Shown here piece by piece: positions 8,695 to 17,050 of a stretch of 17,500 nucleotides of DNA (positions are counted from its first letter, which is position 1; each line of letters opens with the position of its first letter). The notes under the pieces were generated by a model. It made no database searches and was not told the origin of the DNA. It saw only the letters and a list, made by a program, of their open reading frames with translations. The position numbers were made by a program, and so were the translations under genes. This stretch comes from Actinidia chinensis (Eukaryota; Streptophyta; Magnoliopsida; Ericales; Actinidiaceae), in contig CM018894.1 of assembly GCA_009663005.1 (NCBI GenBank), positions 15,556,882 through 15,574,381 of the forward strand, given 5' to 3'.

Positions 8695-9824
8695 ATGGCC
8701 AAGCGGGTAAAATCAATCTCTTCCTCGCCCGTAGAGGTTCACCTGAGGAGCACCATTTTGACGCCCTTCACCCTCAGTAGAGGAAAAAATGAATATCATG
8801 ACCTAGAGGAGCTGAACGCTCTTAGGAAAACCTATTCTTTTCCTCCTGGGGTGCGGGCAAGGCTTCAGACGAAGGAGACCATCACCTTACCCGATCGGGC
8901 GAGGTGGCTTTTTACAGGCCGCGTCCCGCTGGCCGTCGTTTCTCTCACAAACCAATTAGAGCTAATTCTCCAATTTTACACATCTGCCCAGCCCAGCTCG
9001 TGCCCAACCGTGGAGAAGATTATTGCTCTATGCGTTGTGGCGCGGTCACAAAATATTCCTCTCCCTGTCCGAGTTTAGGAACCTTTTTACCCTTAGTTGC
9101 CAATCCTAAACCGGACCAAGGTGGTTTTTTTTAAGGCGAGCGAAACAGAAAGTTCTGCTCGGAGGATACCCCAGAAACGTCAAGGGGGTGAAAAGAGCGA
9201 AGTTCTTCAGTCTCCGGCGATGATGGGAGATTCCCGCAGGAACGCTCCGGTGGCGCCCAAAGAGTTCCGAGGATGGGGGGGATTTCAGGGCGGTCGATCT
9301 CCCTTTCTACCTTGTTTGGTATTCTTAATGCTCAGGTGGGTAATGATGTTGTCCGTTGCGATAAGCACTGTAATAATCCGCCTCGGACTGTTTGGCGACG
9401 AAACGACGGTCTCAATGAGGCTTTGCAGTCCTGGTCGAGGAAGTCGGGACGCTCTCAGTACCAGTGCTGCTGGACTCAAAGTCGTTTGGCCGAGTATTGG
9501 CTCTCCTGAATATAGGACGTGAGGACGGCGGGTGACATCTTCGAGCGGAGAAGCTCCAAGCTCCTCAAGCGGACGTGGTGAGCGAAAATCCCCATGATCA
9601 AGCTCGGCGAGAAAGCCCGCTCGAGACGATTCAATCGGTGTCTAGGATCCATCAGAAACAAACTTTAGGAGGTTGCTACCTAACATCCTAGGACCGGACC
9701 CTTTTGAGGTGTTAGCGGGGAAAGGTCGTGGATCCTATACTAGATCGTTCCTCGAATGCTCCGAGCTTGAATCCTTGTAGGAATCTTGTTCGGACTCGAG
9801 CTACCGTCGAGCTTGAATCGGATG
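8695..9824 (+). pseudogene. antisense ORF of the gypsy element, N-terminal part (Transposase_28 / plant mobile-like)
   Basis: The start ATG 8695 (MAKRVKSISSS) opens an 127-codon frame that ends by frameshift at 9078. Frames then alternate: FPPGVRARLQ (8851-8880), a block equivalent to HICPAQLVPN (about 8978-9007, neighbouring frame), ALCVVARSQNIPL (9026-9064), then PKPDQGGFF (9108-9134). A G-W-K-K-like, F-rich stretch follows near 9190-9225. This order (start block, pro-rich turn, CPAQL-type motif, basic-aromatic block) is what I know from the antisense ORFs of plant Tat elements, grouped as Transposase_28 or gag-like plant transposon proteins; no biochemical role is established. It is not an envelope gene. 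Several frameshifts make this copy non-functional as written. The family name is inferred from pattern memory and needs a profile search. Confidence 0.6.
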
Positions 9825-9890
9825 GTATTGACCCTTTCTTTTTTCTAGGCGATGATTACTTTCATTATCTGACTAGTATGTATTGTGCAG
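9825..9890 (+). other. candidate intron 1 of the antisense gene
   Basis: The 66-bp stretch starts GTATTG, has a T-rich middle, a CTGAC branch-point-like site near 9870 and ends TATTGTGCAG. It is more AT-rich than both sides, as expected of a plant intron. It is followed at once by a coding block beginning MSKRVSLKK (9892 on). The acceptor is the stronger end. The donor is a choice among several GT sites. Confidence 0.4.
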
Positions 9891-10929
9891 CATGTCGAAG
9901 AGAGTGAGCCTTAAGAAGATTGGCGAGGAAGCTCGGGAAAACGGCGGGTGCAAGCTCGGGACTCTTGCTCCGCGAAGGGGGTCATAATTGGCGGACAAGA
10001 GGCCCGGAGAGAGCATCACCAGGCGCCCGCAAGAAGGGGAAGGTCGACGACGGCTCAAAGGGAAAAGGAAGTTGTCGTCGGCCCCGAGGGAAAGAAGGAG
10101 GCGACCTCATCGGGCAAAGCCCCGAACCATCCAGCCACAACTTCTCCTCGTCCCCTCGAAGGTTCCTCGGCCAACCTGGACGTCCTGGGCCCCTACGGAT
10201 TCCATGTTGGGTAGCCCATCGGTGGCCGAGAAGCTACTACGGGGGGGGTGATTCCCGGCCGAAAAGGAGAAGGTTAAGAAGCTCACCCTGAGGAACAGAC
10301 GGCGACGAAGCTATTCCATGTGATCGGGTCAAGTGACTCTTCGGCGGGGCTTTTCAATTGTTCTATCGATTTTTAAAACTAACTGTGGATTGCCTAAAAA
10401 ATGCTTTCTTTCTATAGCAGGCGGTTTGGTGCTCGGCTCGTCTTTGGCAGTCCGGAGCGGGAGGGCCGGGGAGCTGGCATCTCTTGAGGGGCGAGCTGCC
10501 TCCAGGTGGAGACCGAAATGCTCGCTCCAGAAGGTTGCTGCCGATCTGGACCAGCAATTGCCGAAGTCCCATGCTCGTGACAGCAGGCAATGATAGCTCG
10601 CCAGACGAAAAGTGATCGAGAGTCACTATCGACAAGTTCGAGAGGTCAGGAGGTTGGTGAACGATCTGAGGGGAGGCTCTCTTTAATAAAATCCAAGGAA
10701 TTGCCGTGGAGGAGTTCAAATCCTCGTCGGAGTTCCTGGGGCCGTTGAAGATTTTGACTCCAAATACTTTTGCGAGGGTAGTTAAATTTCTGCAGTGCCA
10801 AACTTCGCCGACATCACCCCGATATGCCATCGACCTGGAAGGAACGGTGGTCGATCAAAGATCTGTTGGCGGAGCAAGACGAGGCCGATGAGGAAAATGA
10901 GAAGAATCGGGCGAAGCATGATTGGATAA
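9891..10929 (+). pseudogene. antisense ORF of the gypsy element, C-terminal part (basic, then charged coiled-coil-like)
   Basis: This part begins MSKRVSLKKIGEEA at 9892 and continues as a basic, Ser/Pro-rich region: KKGKVDDGSKGK (10030-10065), GKAPNHPATTSPRP (10114-10155) and, after a frame change, a SMLGSPSVAEKLLRGG block (10204-10251). After the candidate intron at 10333-10420 there is LGSSLAVRSGRAGELASLEGR in pieces (10431-10490) and ADLDQ (about 10540-10554), rich in Leu, Ala, Glu and Arg and likely coiled coil. The end is acidic (EQDEADEENEKN, about 10878-10913), with a stop near 10929 if one frame shift is allowed. The order basic tail, helical region and acidic end matches the C-terminal half of antisense ORFs in Tat elements. 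Whether 8695-9824 and this part form one protein is inferred from the intron call. Confidence 0.5.
10333..10420 (+). other. candidate intron 2 of the antisense gene
   Basis: The 88-bp stretch starts GTGACT after GGTCAA, contains a CTAAC branch-point match (about 10379-10383) and ends TTTCTATAGCAG. It is AT-rich and lies between GC-rich coding-like sequence (a FHVIGQ-like block before, a GSSLAVRS block after). Removing it joins the two blocks that are usually continuous in this protein family. TAG at 10417 is an alternative acceptor. Confidence 0.5.
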
Positions 10930-11310
10930 TCAAAAATAATGCCCCGAGATGTAACTTTTTTTTTTTTAATTTGAGCTGTAATTCTTGTTCATTTGAATGA
11001 AATATTTTTGTTCACCGCTTTTGTGTGAGCGTAATGGCGACCTGAGTAATGGCGACATTCAATAACTGACATAATATGGCGATTTCAATAATGAGGCGAT
11101 CTTATTTTGTTCTGAACTGGGATCTTATATGGGGATTCATCGATATAGGCGATCATAATAAATGGCGGACATAGATATAGGCGATCATAATACAGCGGAC
11201 ATAACAATGGCCGATAGCAATCTTTCGTATAAACGACGATCTAAAATCAAGTCGAATCGTCACAAATTCCAAATAATCAATTATTAGGCGCGATGGATTC
11301 TCAGACTCAC
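10930..11310. other. 3' ends of the antisense gene and of pol; variable zone
   Basis: Just after the acidic tail come T-rich sequence (10959-10968), TGT-rich sequence and AATGAA (10996-11001), which could be the near upstream element of a plant polyadenylation site for the antisense transcript. From about 11030 to 11280 the DNA is AT-rich with repeated TAATGGCGAC and GGCGATCATAATA pieces, including the tandem repeat at 11142-11204. No coding domain is seen. This is the hypervariable zone known downstream of pol in Tat elements. Confidence 0.55.
11142..11204. repeat. two-copy 32-bp tandem repeat
   Basis: Unit 1 is 11142-11173 and unit 2 is 11174-11204. Both start with the same 19 bases (GATATAGGCGATCATAATA), followed by A-ATGGCGGACATA or CAGCGGACATAA. 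Degenerate pieces with GGCGAT or GGCGAC continue on both sides (11035-11100 and 11205-11215). Such arrays downstream of pol in Tat elements are a known source of satellite DNA. Confidence 0.75.
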
Positions 11311-12560
11311 TCATTGATAGTACTTTTTCAAATGCTCGGCATCTAGGGATGTAAAAGGTGCTTTTCGTGGGTCTTCTAACCAGTAAGTCCTGGTCGAAGG
11401 ACTTTGATGACTTTGTAAAGACCTTCCCAGTGGGCCGAGCTTTCCCGCCTTTGGTTCTTTAGTGACAGGTTACTTTCGCAAGACCAGGGCGCCGAAAGGA
11501 ATGAACGGTGTTGACTCTTGATTATAGTACTTGGCGACTGGCACTTGTAAGCCATTTGACGTAGCTCGGCGTTCTCGCTTTTCTCTTCAAGGAGGTCCAG
11601 GTGACTCTGAGTCAGCCTCATTGATTTCTTGCGAAATTCGAAATCTGAAGCGCGGCATACCTATTTCCATCGGTATAACTGATTCGGTGCGAAAGACCAT
11701 GGAATAGGAGTTTCACTTGTAGGAATACGGCTTAGTAGTTGAAAGCCCAAAGTATGCTTGGCAAGTTTCCGCCCACCGATTTGTGACCGTCTAACTCGCC
11801 TTCAATTCATAAGGAGGGTACGATTGGTATTTTAACTTGTTCCCATAGATGTTTGAGGATGACAGGGCGAGGAGAAATGATGGAGATAGCGAGATCCGAA
11901 CAGAATATCTGAAACTGTCGTGGTCGAACTGCCTAGCGTTGTCCGAGATTGATAATATTTGGGACTACGAATTTGCAAACAAAGGGGCTTCCACGAAGTC
12001 CCGGGTTATTTTTCTCAGTAATCTTGGCGAGAGGCCTGAGACTTCTAATCCATTTAGGGAAATATTATGGCGACGATTAAACAACTTCCTTTGCAAAGGA
12101 GCTTTGGTGGGGGGACCAAATGTCTTATCCCCATGGGCGAATGGCCAGGGGACTGGACATCGGTACCATCTCGGTGTGGGAGACGGGCTGAAAGGGGCAA
12201 ACCTTTGGCATTTGTCGCATCTTTATATACGCTGTCGCATCTTAGTTTATTGGTCGGCCAAAAAATCCTTGGCGAATAGTTTTTCTTCGCCAATGACCTG
12301 CCTCCAGAGTGATTTCCGCCCCTATGCCTTGGTGTTATTTCTCGTAGAACGTGACTCTGACTCTTCGGTCGGGGACATCTTCAAGAGTGGTCTAAAAAAG
12401 ACCTTTGTATTAGCTTGCCTTGAAAATGCCAAAACTGGCGATCTGTATTGGAGGTGGGCGAGATTGGACCCCCACTTATCTTTTGGTAGGATCCTTTCCA
12501 CGGAGAGAGGCAATTAATTTCGTCCAATCCACGTCAGATTTTCTTCATTTGGAGGATTTG
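11311..12560 (-). pseudogene. gypsy integrase, frameshifted
   Basis: Integrase joins element cDNA to the host chromosome. Reading 12560 down to 11311: a region with H and G-G-R-S-L-A-like text (about 12330-12270) that ends FWPT, then CDKCQRFA (12219-12196), the last part of the zinc domain. The core has SDNARQFDH, with the second catalytic Asp, at about 11945-11919. The first Asp and the Glu are not readable; where N-G-Q-V-E would be expected (about 11850-11830) the text has an AAA. The C-terminal part holds LTQSHLDLLEE, WEGLYKVIKVLRPG (about 11430-11379) and the end AEHLKKYYQ with a TGA at 11313-11311, a typical end for Tat integrase. The open frame at 11849-12517 on the + strand is its shadow. 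Confidence 0.82.
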
Positions 12561-12639
12561 ATTGGCGACCCCAATGCTTGGTTATCTAGAAATTCCAGAG
12601 GTATGCACCTGTTAGAAATAAACTCAAAAAGGGAAGCCA

Positions 12640-13110
12640 GATAGCCAAGGCATCTGCCTTTTATTATATTTCTCGGAGAATTTGGTGGATCTGAAACTCC
12701 CTTGATCTGGCGGACAACAGCCCTTCACCTCGCCCAAATAAGCTCTATTCTTGCGGTCTTGGCGAGGTATGTCTCCTTGGACTTGGTTACCACCAGTTGC
12801 GAGTCACTGAAGACTTCCAAGATGTGCTCCCAACTCTGATGTACTCTTAGTGCGGCGAGGAAGGCTTCGTACTCGGCCTCATTGTTGGTGCTTTAAAACC
12901 CCATTCTTATGGCGTACTCCATCGTTTGCCTGTGGAGCTCGTATGACGAGCCTGCACGCAGCCGTGCTGGTTCAGAGAGCCATCAACGAACAATACCAGT
13001 GGGCGAGGTCTTTTTCTGAGGTTGGTTTTCTTTAGGAATTCCCGCTTCAAGGAGAAGTCGTCTTCTGGTTGTGGAGTGTCTTCATGGGTGGGATTCGACA
13101 ATAGAATCAA
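12640..13110 (-). pseudogene. gypsy second RNase H (Tat-type additional RNase H), frameshifted
   Basis: The domain opens with LVLFVDGSLNQHG (about 12999-12960); the catalytic Asp is at 12984-12982. Then comes a block with E-A-E-Y-E-A (about 12885-12868, shifted), the catalytic Glu, followed by L-E-V-F-S-D-S-Q-L-V (about 12820-12791) with a second Asp, and A-D-A-L-A-like text near 12655-12640 as the usual close. It lies after the RT-linked RNase H and before integrase. An additional RNase H in this place is a feature of the plant Tat lineage and was proposed in the literature to replace the role of the original domain. Frames change at least three times. Confidence 0.75.
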
Positions 13111-13179
13111 CTAGGTAGGACCTGGCTTTTATTTGCCGTCCTTGGCTGTACTCATGTGGATGCCTCACTTAGCTCGCTG

Positions 13180-13560
13180 GACCATTTCAGGAGTCTACCG
13201 CTACCCGACATCCGTTGTTTGGAGAATCTGTCTTTAAGTGGTTGATCTGTTAACACTAGATTGATGGGCCCTGGAAGTAATGACGAAGTGTTCTGGCGCG
13301 ATCATTAGAGCATATGCCGATATTTTCAAAATCCTTGGATATCTGGCCTCTGCACCAATTAAAGTTTTTGCTAACTAATATATTGGTTTTTGGATTTTAC
13401 CTTCTTCTCACTCGGATTAGTACTGTCACTTATTGGGCGGTGGGCGGGCAGATAAATACAAGTAGAGATCTTCGTCGGCTGTGGGGGACCGAGAGTAAAG
13501 GCGGGAACCCGAGATTACGCTTTTTGCTGTCGGAACGCTTTTCAGATCCTCACTCCATTG
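13180..13560 (-). pseudogene. gypsy RT-linked RNase H, strongly eroded
   Basis: Only fragments are readable: LYLYLPAHRPISDS (about 13465-13425), which corresponds to the opening strand of the RT-linked RNase H of plant gypsy elements, and TLRHYFQGPSI (about 13297-13262), matching the later R-P-Y-F-Q block. The catalytic Asp of the first fragment is not visible. The rest is recognised by position between RT and the second RNase H. It may be functionally dispensable if the second domain acts, as thought for Tat elements, but here both are broken. Confidence 0.6.
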
Positions 13561-14410
13561 AAAGGTCTGGCTCTTTCGTAGGATTTTGAAGACGGGAGGT
13601 CACTTTGTCCGCAGATTTGGAGACGAATCTGTTCAGGCGGCTACTCGGCCCGGTTCAGTTGCTGTACTTCTCGAATATTTCTCTTTGGCGATCTCATTGT
13701 CGATTAGGGCTTGATTGATCTCGGGTTCAACCAAATTCCTCACTTGGTGACCAGGAATCCAAAACTTCCAGCATACACTCCAAAGATGCATTTTAGGGAT
13801 TCAACATCATTCTTGCCGCCGCAGTATGTCGAATGTTTTTCTAGGTGGGCGATGTGTTGTTTGCTTGGAGACTCTACCCGCAGATCATCTATGTAAACTT
13901 CCATATCTTTCCCAATTTGTGCATTGAACATCTTGTTGACATAGTTTCTGATATACGTGCCCCCGGCGTTCACTTTAAACACATGACATTACTTTGTGCA
14001 ATATAGCCCCCGTTCCATGATAAAGGAATTTTTCCTCAATGCAGGAGGATCATTTTGATCTGATGATACCCGAGCAGGCATCCATAAAGCTCAAGAGCTC
14101 ATGCTTTTGGAGGTGTCGTTGACTATTAGATCGATTTTAGGCAAATGAAAACGCTTTTCGGGCAAGCCTTGTTGAGGTCCGGTGAGTCTAACGCACACCC
14201 TCCACTTCCCCCTTTTTTTTTTTGGGGCGACTACGACATTGGCGAGCCAATCCGGATAGTGGAGCTTCTCGGACAACATTAGCTTTGATGAGTTTTTTGC
14301 TTATTTCGTCTCATGAACTTTTCAGGCAATTCAGGGGCGACCTTCCTCCATTTCTCGGCGGACTGGGGAAGTATTCGGGCTTAGTGACACTTATTGCCAT
14401 GGCGACTTCT
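13561..14410 (-). pseudogene. gypsy reverse transcriptase, frameshifted
   Basis: RT copies element RNA. Reading from 14410 downward: KLIKANVV (about 14298-14276), EKLHYPDWLANVVVA (14270-14226), KWRVCV (14201-14184), KRFHLPKIDLIV (14159-14124). FMDACSGYHQIKM (about 14090-14052) carries the first catalytic Asp at 14082-14080, and MEVYIDDLRVES (13904-13869) is the catalytic box, YIDD at 13895-13884. FNAQIGK lies just before, and HIAHLEK (13853-13833) and C-I-F-G-V (13793-13779) after. The order and spacing match the palm and thumb of plant gypsy RT. Frames are broken at several points, so no complete protein is encoded. Confidence 0.88.
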
Positions 14411-14795
14411 GGTCGATGCCATGGAACGTCGCCTGTGACCAGCTAACACGTCAGAATTCTTTTTCAAGAAATTATAAGGCGATACCAATTCATCGTGGCT
14501 CTGTTCCGATCAATTGACTTTGAAACTATTTGGGTAGTTTGGGTGAATGGAGATTGGGGACACTTCTTCTTCAAGAGGTTTTTGGTATTCTCTCGGTTTC
14601 TCTGGGGTCTTTAGATAAGCTGTTCTAATCTCATCTCTCAATATCCCCCGTGTCATTGCCCTGCCCTTCGGTGATTGCTCTTTGCGGACTAAACGGGAAG
14701 TTCCACCTTCATGGCTAAGATAAAGCATTGCCTAGCCACTTTCTGATAGCCCTTTACTTACGTCTCCTATCCAAGTCAAGGTGGGGATTTCATCT
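14411..14795 (-). other. linker between gypsy protease and reverse transcriptase
   Basis: This region between the two pol domains is poorly conserved in plant gypsy elements. Readable pieces are LYLSHEGGTS (about 14725-14696) and an acidic region with EKPREYQKPLEEE (about 14606-14568). No separate domain is recognised and the frames shift. Confidence 0.55.
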
Positions 14796-15170
14796 TCAGG
14801 TGGTAGGTAGAAGGGAATCGCCTTGATTCCTGTCCAGTGTAGGTCGCCCCCAGGATGGCGTTATAAAGGCGAGGGGCAATCTACCATATAAATCCGCCAT
14901 ACTGTGGTCTGTGTGGGTTTCACCAAATCCCAGGATTATTGGTAGTTGATTCCATCCCAAGGGTGCGCGTAATTTCCTTTCCCTCCAAATCCGATCAGGG
15001 GGGTATGGAAAGGATGCAACTTGTCCGGGCCCAATTTTCATTTTTTTTCGAACGCTGAGATGAACAAATATCCGCCGAGCTCCCGTTGTCGTCCAGCTCC
15101 TCTGGACGTTGGAATTGGCGATGACGGCCGAGACCACCAGGGCATCGTCGTGGGTAAGTGCAACACGCTT
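14796..15170 (-). pseudogene. gypsy aspartic protease, frameshifted
   Basis: The protease processes Gag-Pol. VSAVIANSNVQR lies at about 15134-15099. The active site then reads D-N-G-S-S-A-D in one frame at 15090-15071, a variant of D-S/T-G common in plant gypsy copies. FEKMKIG-like text (about 15040-15020), [17 protein letters not shown] (14967-14917) and LGRPTLDR (about 14850-14825) follow, closing the domain. The active-site frame differs from the flanking frames. Confidence is high for the domain and moderate for the exact borders. Confidence 0.82.
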
Positions 15171-15205
15171 CTCAAATCATCATTGCTGAATGGTGAGGTT
15201 GTGGG

Positions 15206-16752
15206 TCAGTCAACGGAGTGACGAGGAGAGTTTGTATACTTCCCTCGTCGGCGGTCGATGGGCCACTTCTGGCATGCCTTTTCTTGGATAAGCAAATAAC
15301 CGCCGCATCTGACACATCCGTGGATTGTTGTATATTCGCCCCGCAGTTGGTCAGTTGTCGCCATACCTTCTTTCTGGGGAGTTGGGCGTTGGGCGATTAG
15401 CGACATATTCCTCAGGTAACCACCCTTTAATGAGTCGTTCGATTTGTTCTTCTTCACATGTTGAAAACAGTCCCGCAGTATTGTGTGTCCGTGGTCCTCG
15501 GTGGAATGCACAATATTGTTTCTGTTCCTCCTTTGGGGGTCAGTCTGATCTTCCCAGGCCCTTTGACCAATTCTTCGTGCTAATTTTCAGATAGTTTGGG
15601 CAACAAAGGCTTGAGTGCGGTAAATAAACTCAGGTCGGCGAAGTGAGTGCGAGGACGCCGATCGCTAACGTTTGGGTCCTCGGTAGGTCTCTTATACCTT
15701 GTTTCCTCCTGTTAGATCAGCCGCCTGTATCAGGCTCTTTCCTTCCTCTATGATCATCTGTTCCTCGTCGCCTTCTTTGGGCCTCGCTAAACTCCCTGCG
15801 GCGATATCTTGTCGGCTTTGTTCGGAGTGGCAGATAAAGTTTAGGGACGGTTTTTGTGGAAAAGGGAGTCGAACAGCGGACCAGGTCGGAGTCCTTCCAT
15901 CATGACATGATTATTACTTTGTCGATAGGATCCTCGACTTCAAAATAAGCCTGATTGAAATCCTTTCACGAAATCTTTAAAGCTCTCAGTCTCTTTTTGA
16001 TGAATGTGAAAAGGTGAGAAGCATTCTTTTGGCGATGTAGGCAGCTCAGGAAAATTGGCGACGAAGAGTCGACTGAATCGCCAAAGAATCAATGGTCCCT
16101 GGCGAATAGTTTCGAACCAGGACCCCCCCCAACCCCCCCCCGCCCACACCCCCCCCACCCTTGGCGGGACCTTCAAAGTGGCGGAGAACGGCTTGCACAT
16201 AATCTAGTCAGAGTAACCCTAGAGCGAACATAGGCTCTTGTACGAGTCCAGGTGGTTCATCGGATCTGTTTTTCCTTCATTAAATACGAGCTGGGCGGGG
16301 AGCTGAACTTTGATGAAAATCAGAGCCCTCAATATCCTCTCTGTGAACGGGGGTTCTGCTATTTAATTAATGTGTCCACAGTTACTGGGGCACCTACTCC
16401 AGTGTTGAGGCGTCGAGACGTGCGTCCAAGTTCTCAAACTTTTGCGAGGTGAAATTTGTTTCGTGCCCGGATCCGATCGTCTCTATGAGGACTCTTCCCC
16501 CTCTCGATTTGGTTGGAGTTTTACTAGATCCGAGGAACTCTTTTCACGTACGGACGAGCTTGGTGCTTGGCGTCTCCCCCGCCCTACTTGATCGGGCACT
16601 GATATTACAGAGAAACGAATCTCCTGAATGATTCGAGTGGCGAGATCGCTCGATATCAGGGAGGGTGGTGACTGGAAGTGGGGGTTGGCCGCAGCGAGGA
16701 GTTGCATTAGGCGACCATTATTTCTCGTTCTTATCCTCATCTGCTCAGCCAT
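15206..16752 (-). pseudogene. gag: gypsy gag, frameshifted, with C-rich insert
   Basis: Gag forms the particle. ATG at 16752 starts MAEQMRIRTRNNGRLMQ, about 130 bp after the primer-binding site, and is the best start. The Retrotrans_gag body is clear at 16200-15940: MCKPFSATLK, then the C-rich block, then FETIRQG (16113-16093) and ESFKDFVKGF (15990-15961). Where a W-Y/F-based helix should be, the sequence is only G-rich on the coding strand (16162-16123). PIDKVIIM-type text follows (about 15935-15900). Near the C-terminus HSTEDHGHTILRDC (15508-15467) resembles the C-x-x-H...G-H...C zinc knuckle of Tat gag. The end toward the protease (KGGYLR and beyond, about 15427 to 15206) is continuous with pol. 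Confidence 0.75.
16123..16162. repeat. C-rich block inside gypsy gag
   Basis: Runs of eight or nine C with A, G or CA in between replace what should be a conserved stretch of the gag domain. Ordinary sequence that keeps the gag match resumes on both sides. An artefact or a local expansion are both possible. Confidence 0.8.
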
Positions 16753-16880
16753 ACGTGTATCTCACAGGGGAGGCTTCTAGATCTGGGAACTTGGGATGGT
16801 TGGCATAAGATGGGATCTGTTACCCGGGGGGTATGGCACTTGGTCTGGGTAGGTTGCGGCTGCGCACGTGCATAGAGAAC

Positions 16881-16904
16881 GTCGTTCCCAAGACGGAGCC
16901 CAAC
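16881..16904 (-). promoter_or_regulatory. candidate primer-binding site of the gypsy element
   Basis: On the minus strand, directly after the 5' LTR end CCACAACA, comes GTTGGGCTCCGTCTTGGGAA. This resembles the TGGCGCCGTCTGTGGGAA-type site seen in plant gypsy elements with a few changes. The primer tRNA is not decided from the sequence alone. Confidence 0.6.
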
Positions 16905-17013
16905 TGTTGTGGTAAAAAACTGGGGCGAGCAAACCCAAAGTCAAGATTGCGGTCTCCTCGGCACTGGACCTCGGATATTTGAAGGGCGACCTGCCACAGA
17001 CGAACAAAAGTAA

Positions 17014-17050
<37 letters not shown>

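Noticed and set aside
8695..10929. Envelope-like gene of the gypsy element
   Set aside because: It lies on the strand opposite gag-pol, and shows no signal peptide or transmembrane segment; the blocks fit Tat antisense ORFs instead.
11142..11204. CRISPR-like repeat
   Set aside because: Only two directly adjacent units without spacers, in a plant retrotransposon.
11849..12517. Open frame of 222 codons on the + strand, the longest in the window
   Set aside because: The minus strand here encodes gypsy integrase fragments (CDKCQRFA, SDNARQFDH); the + frame has no recognisable motif and is a shadow.
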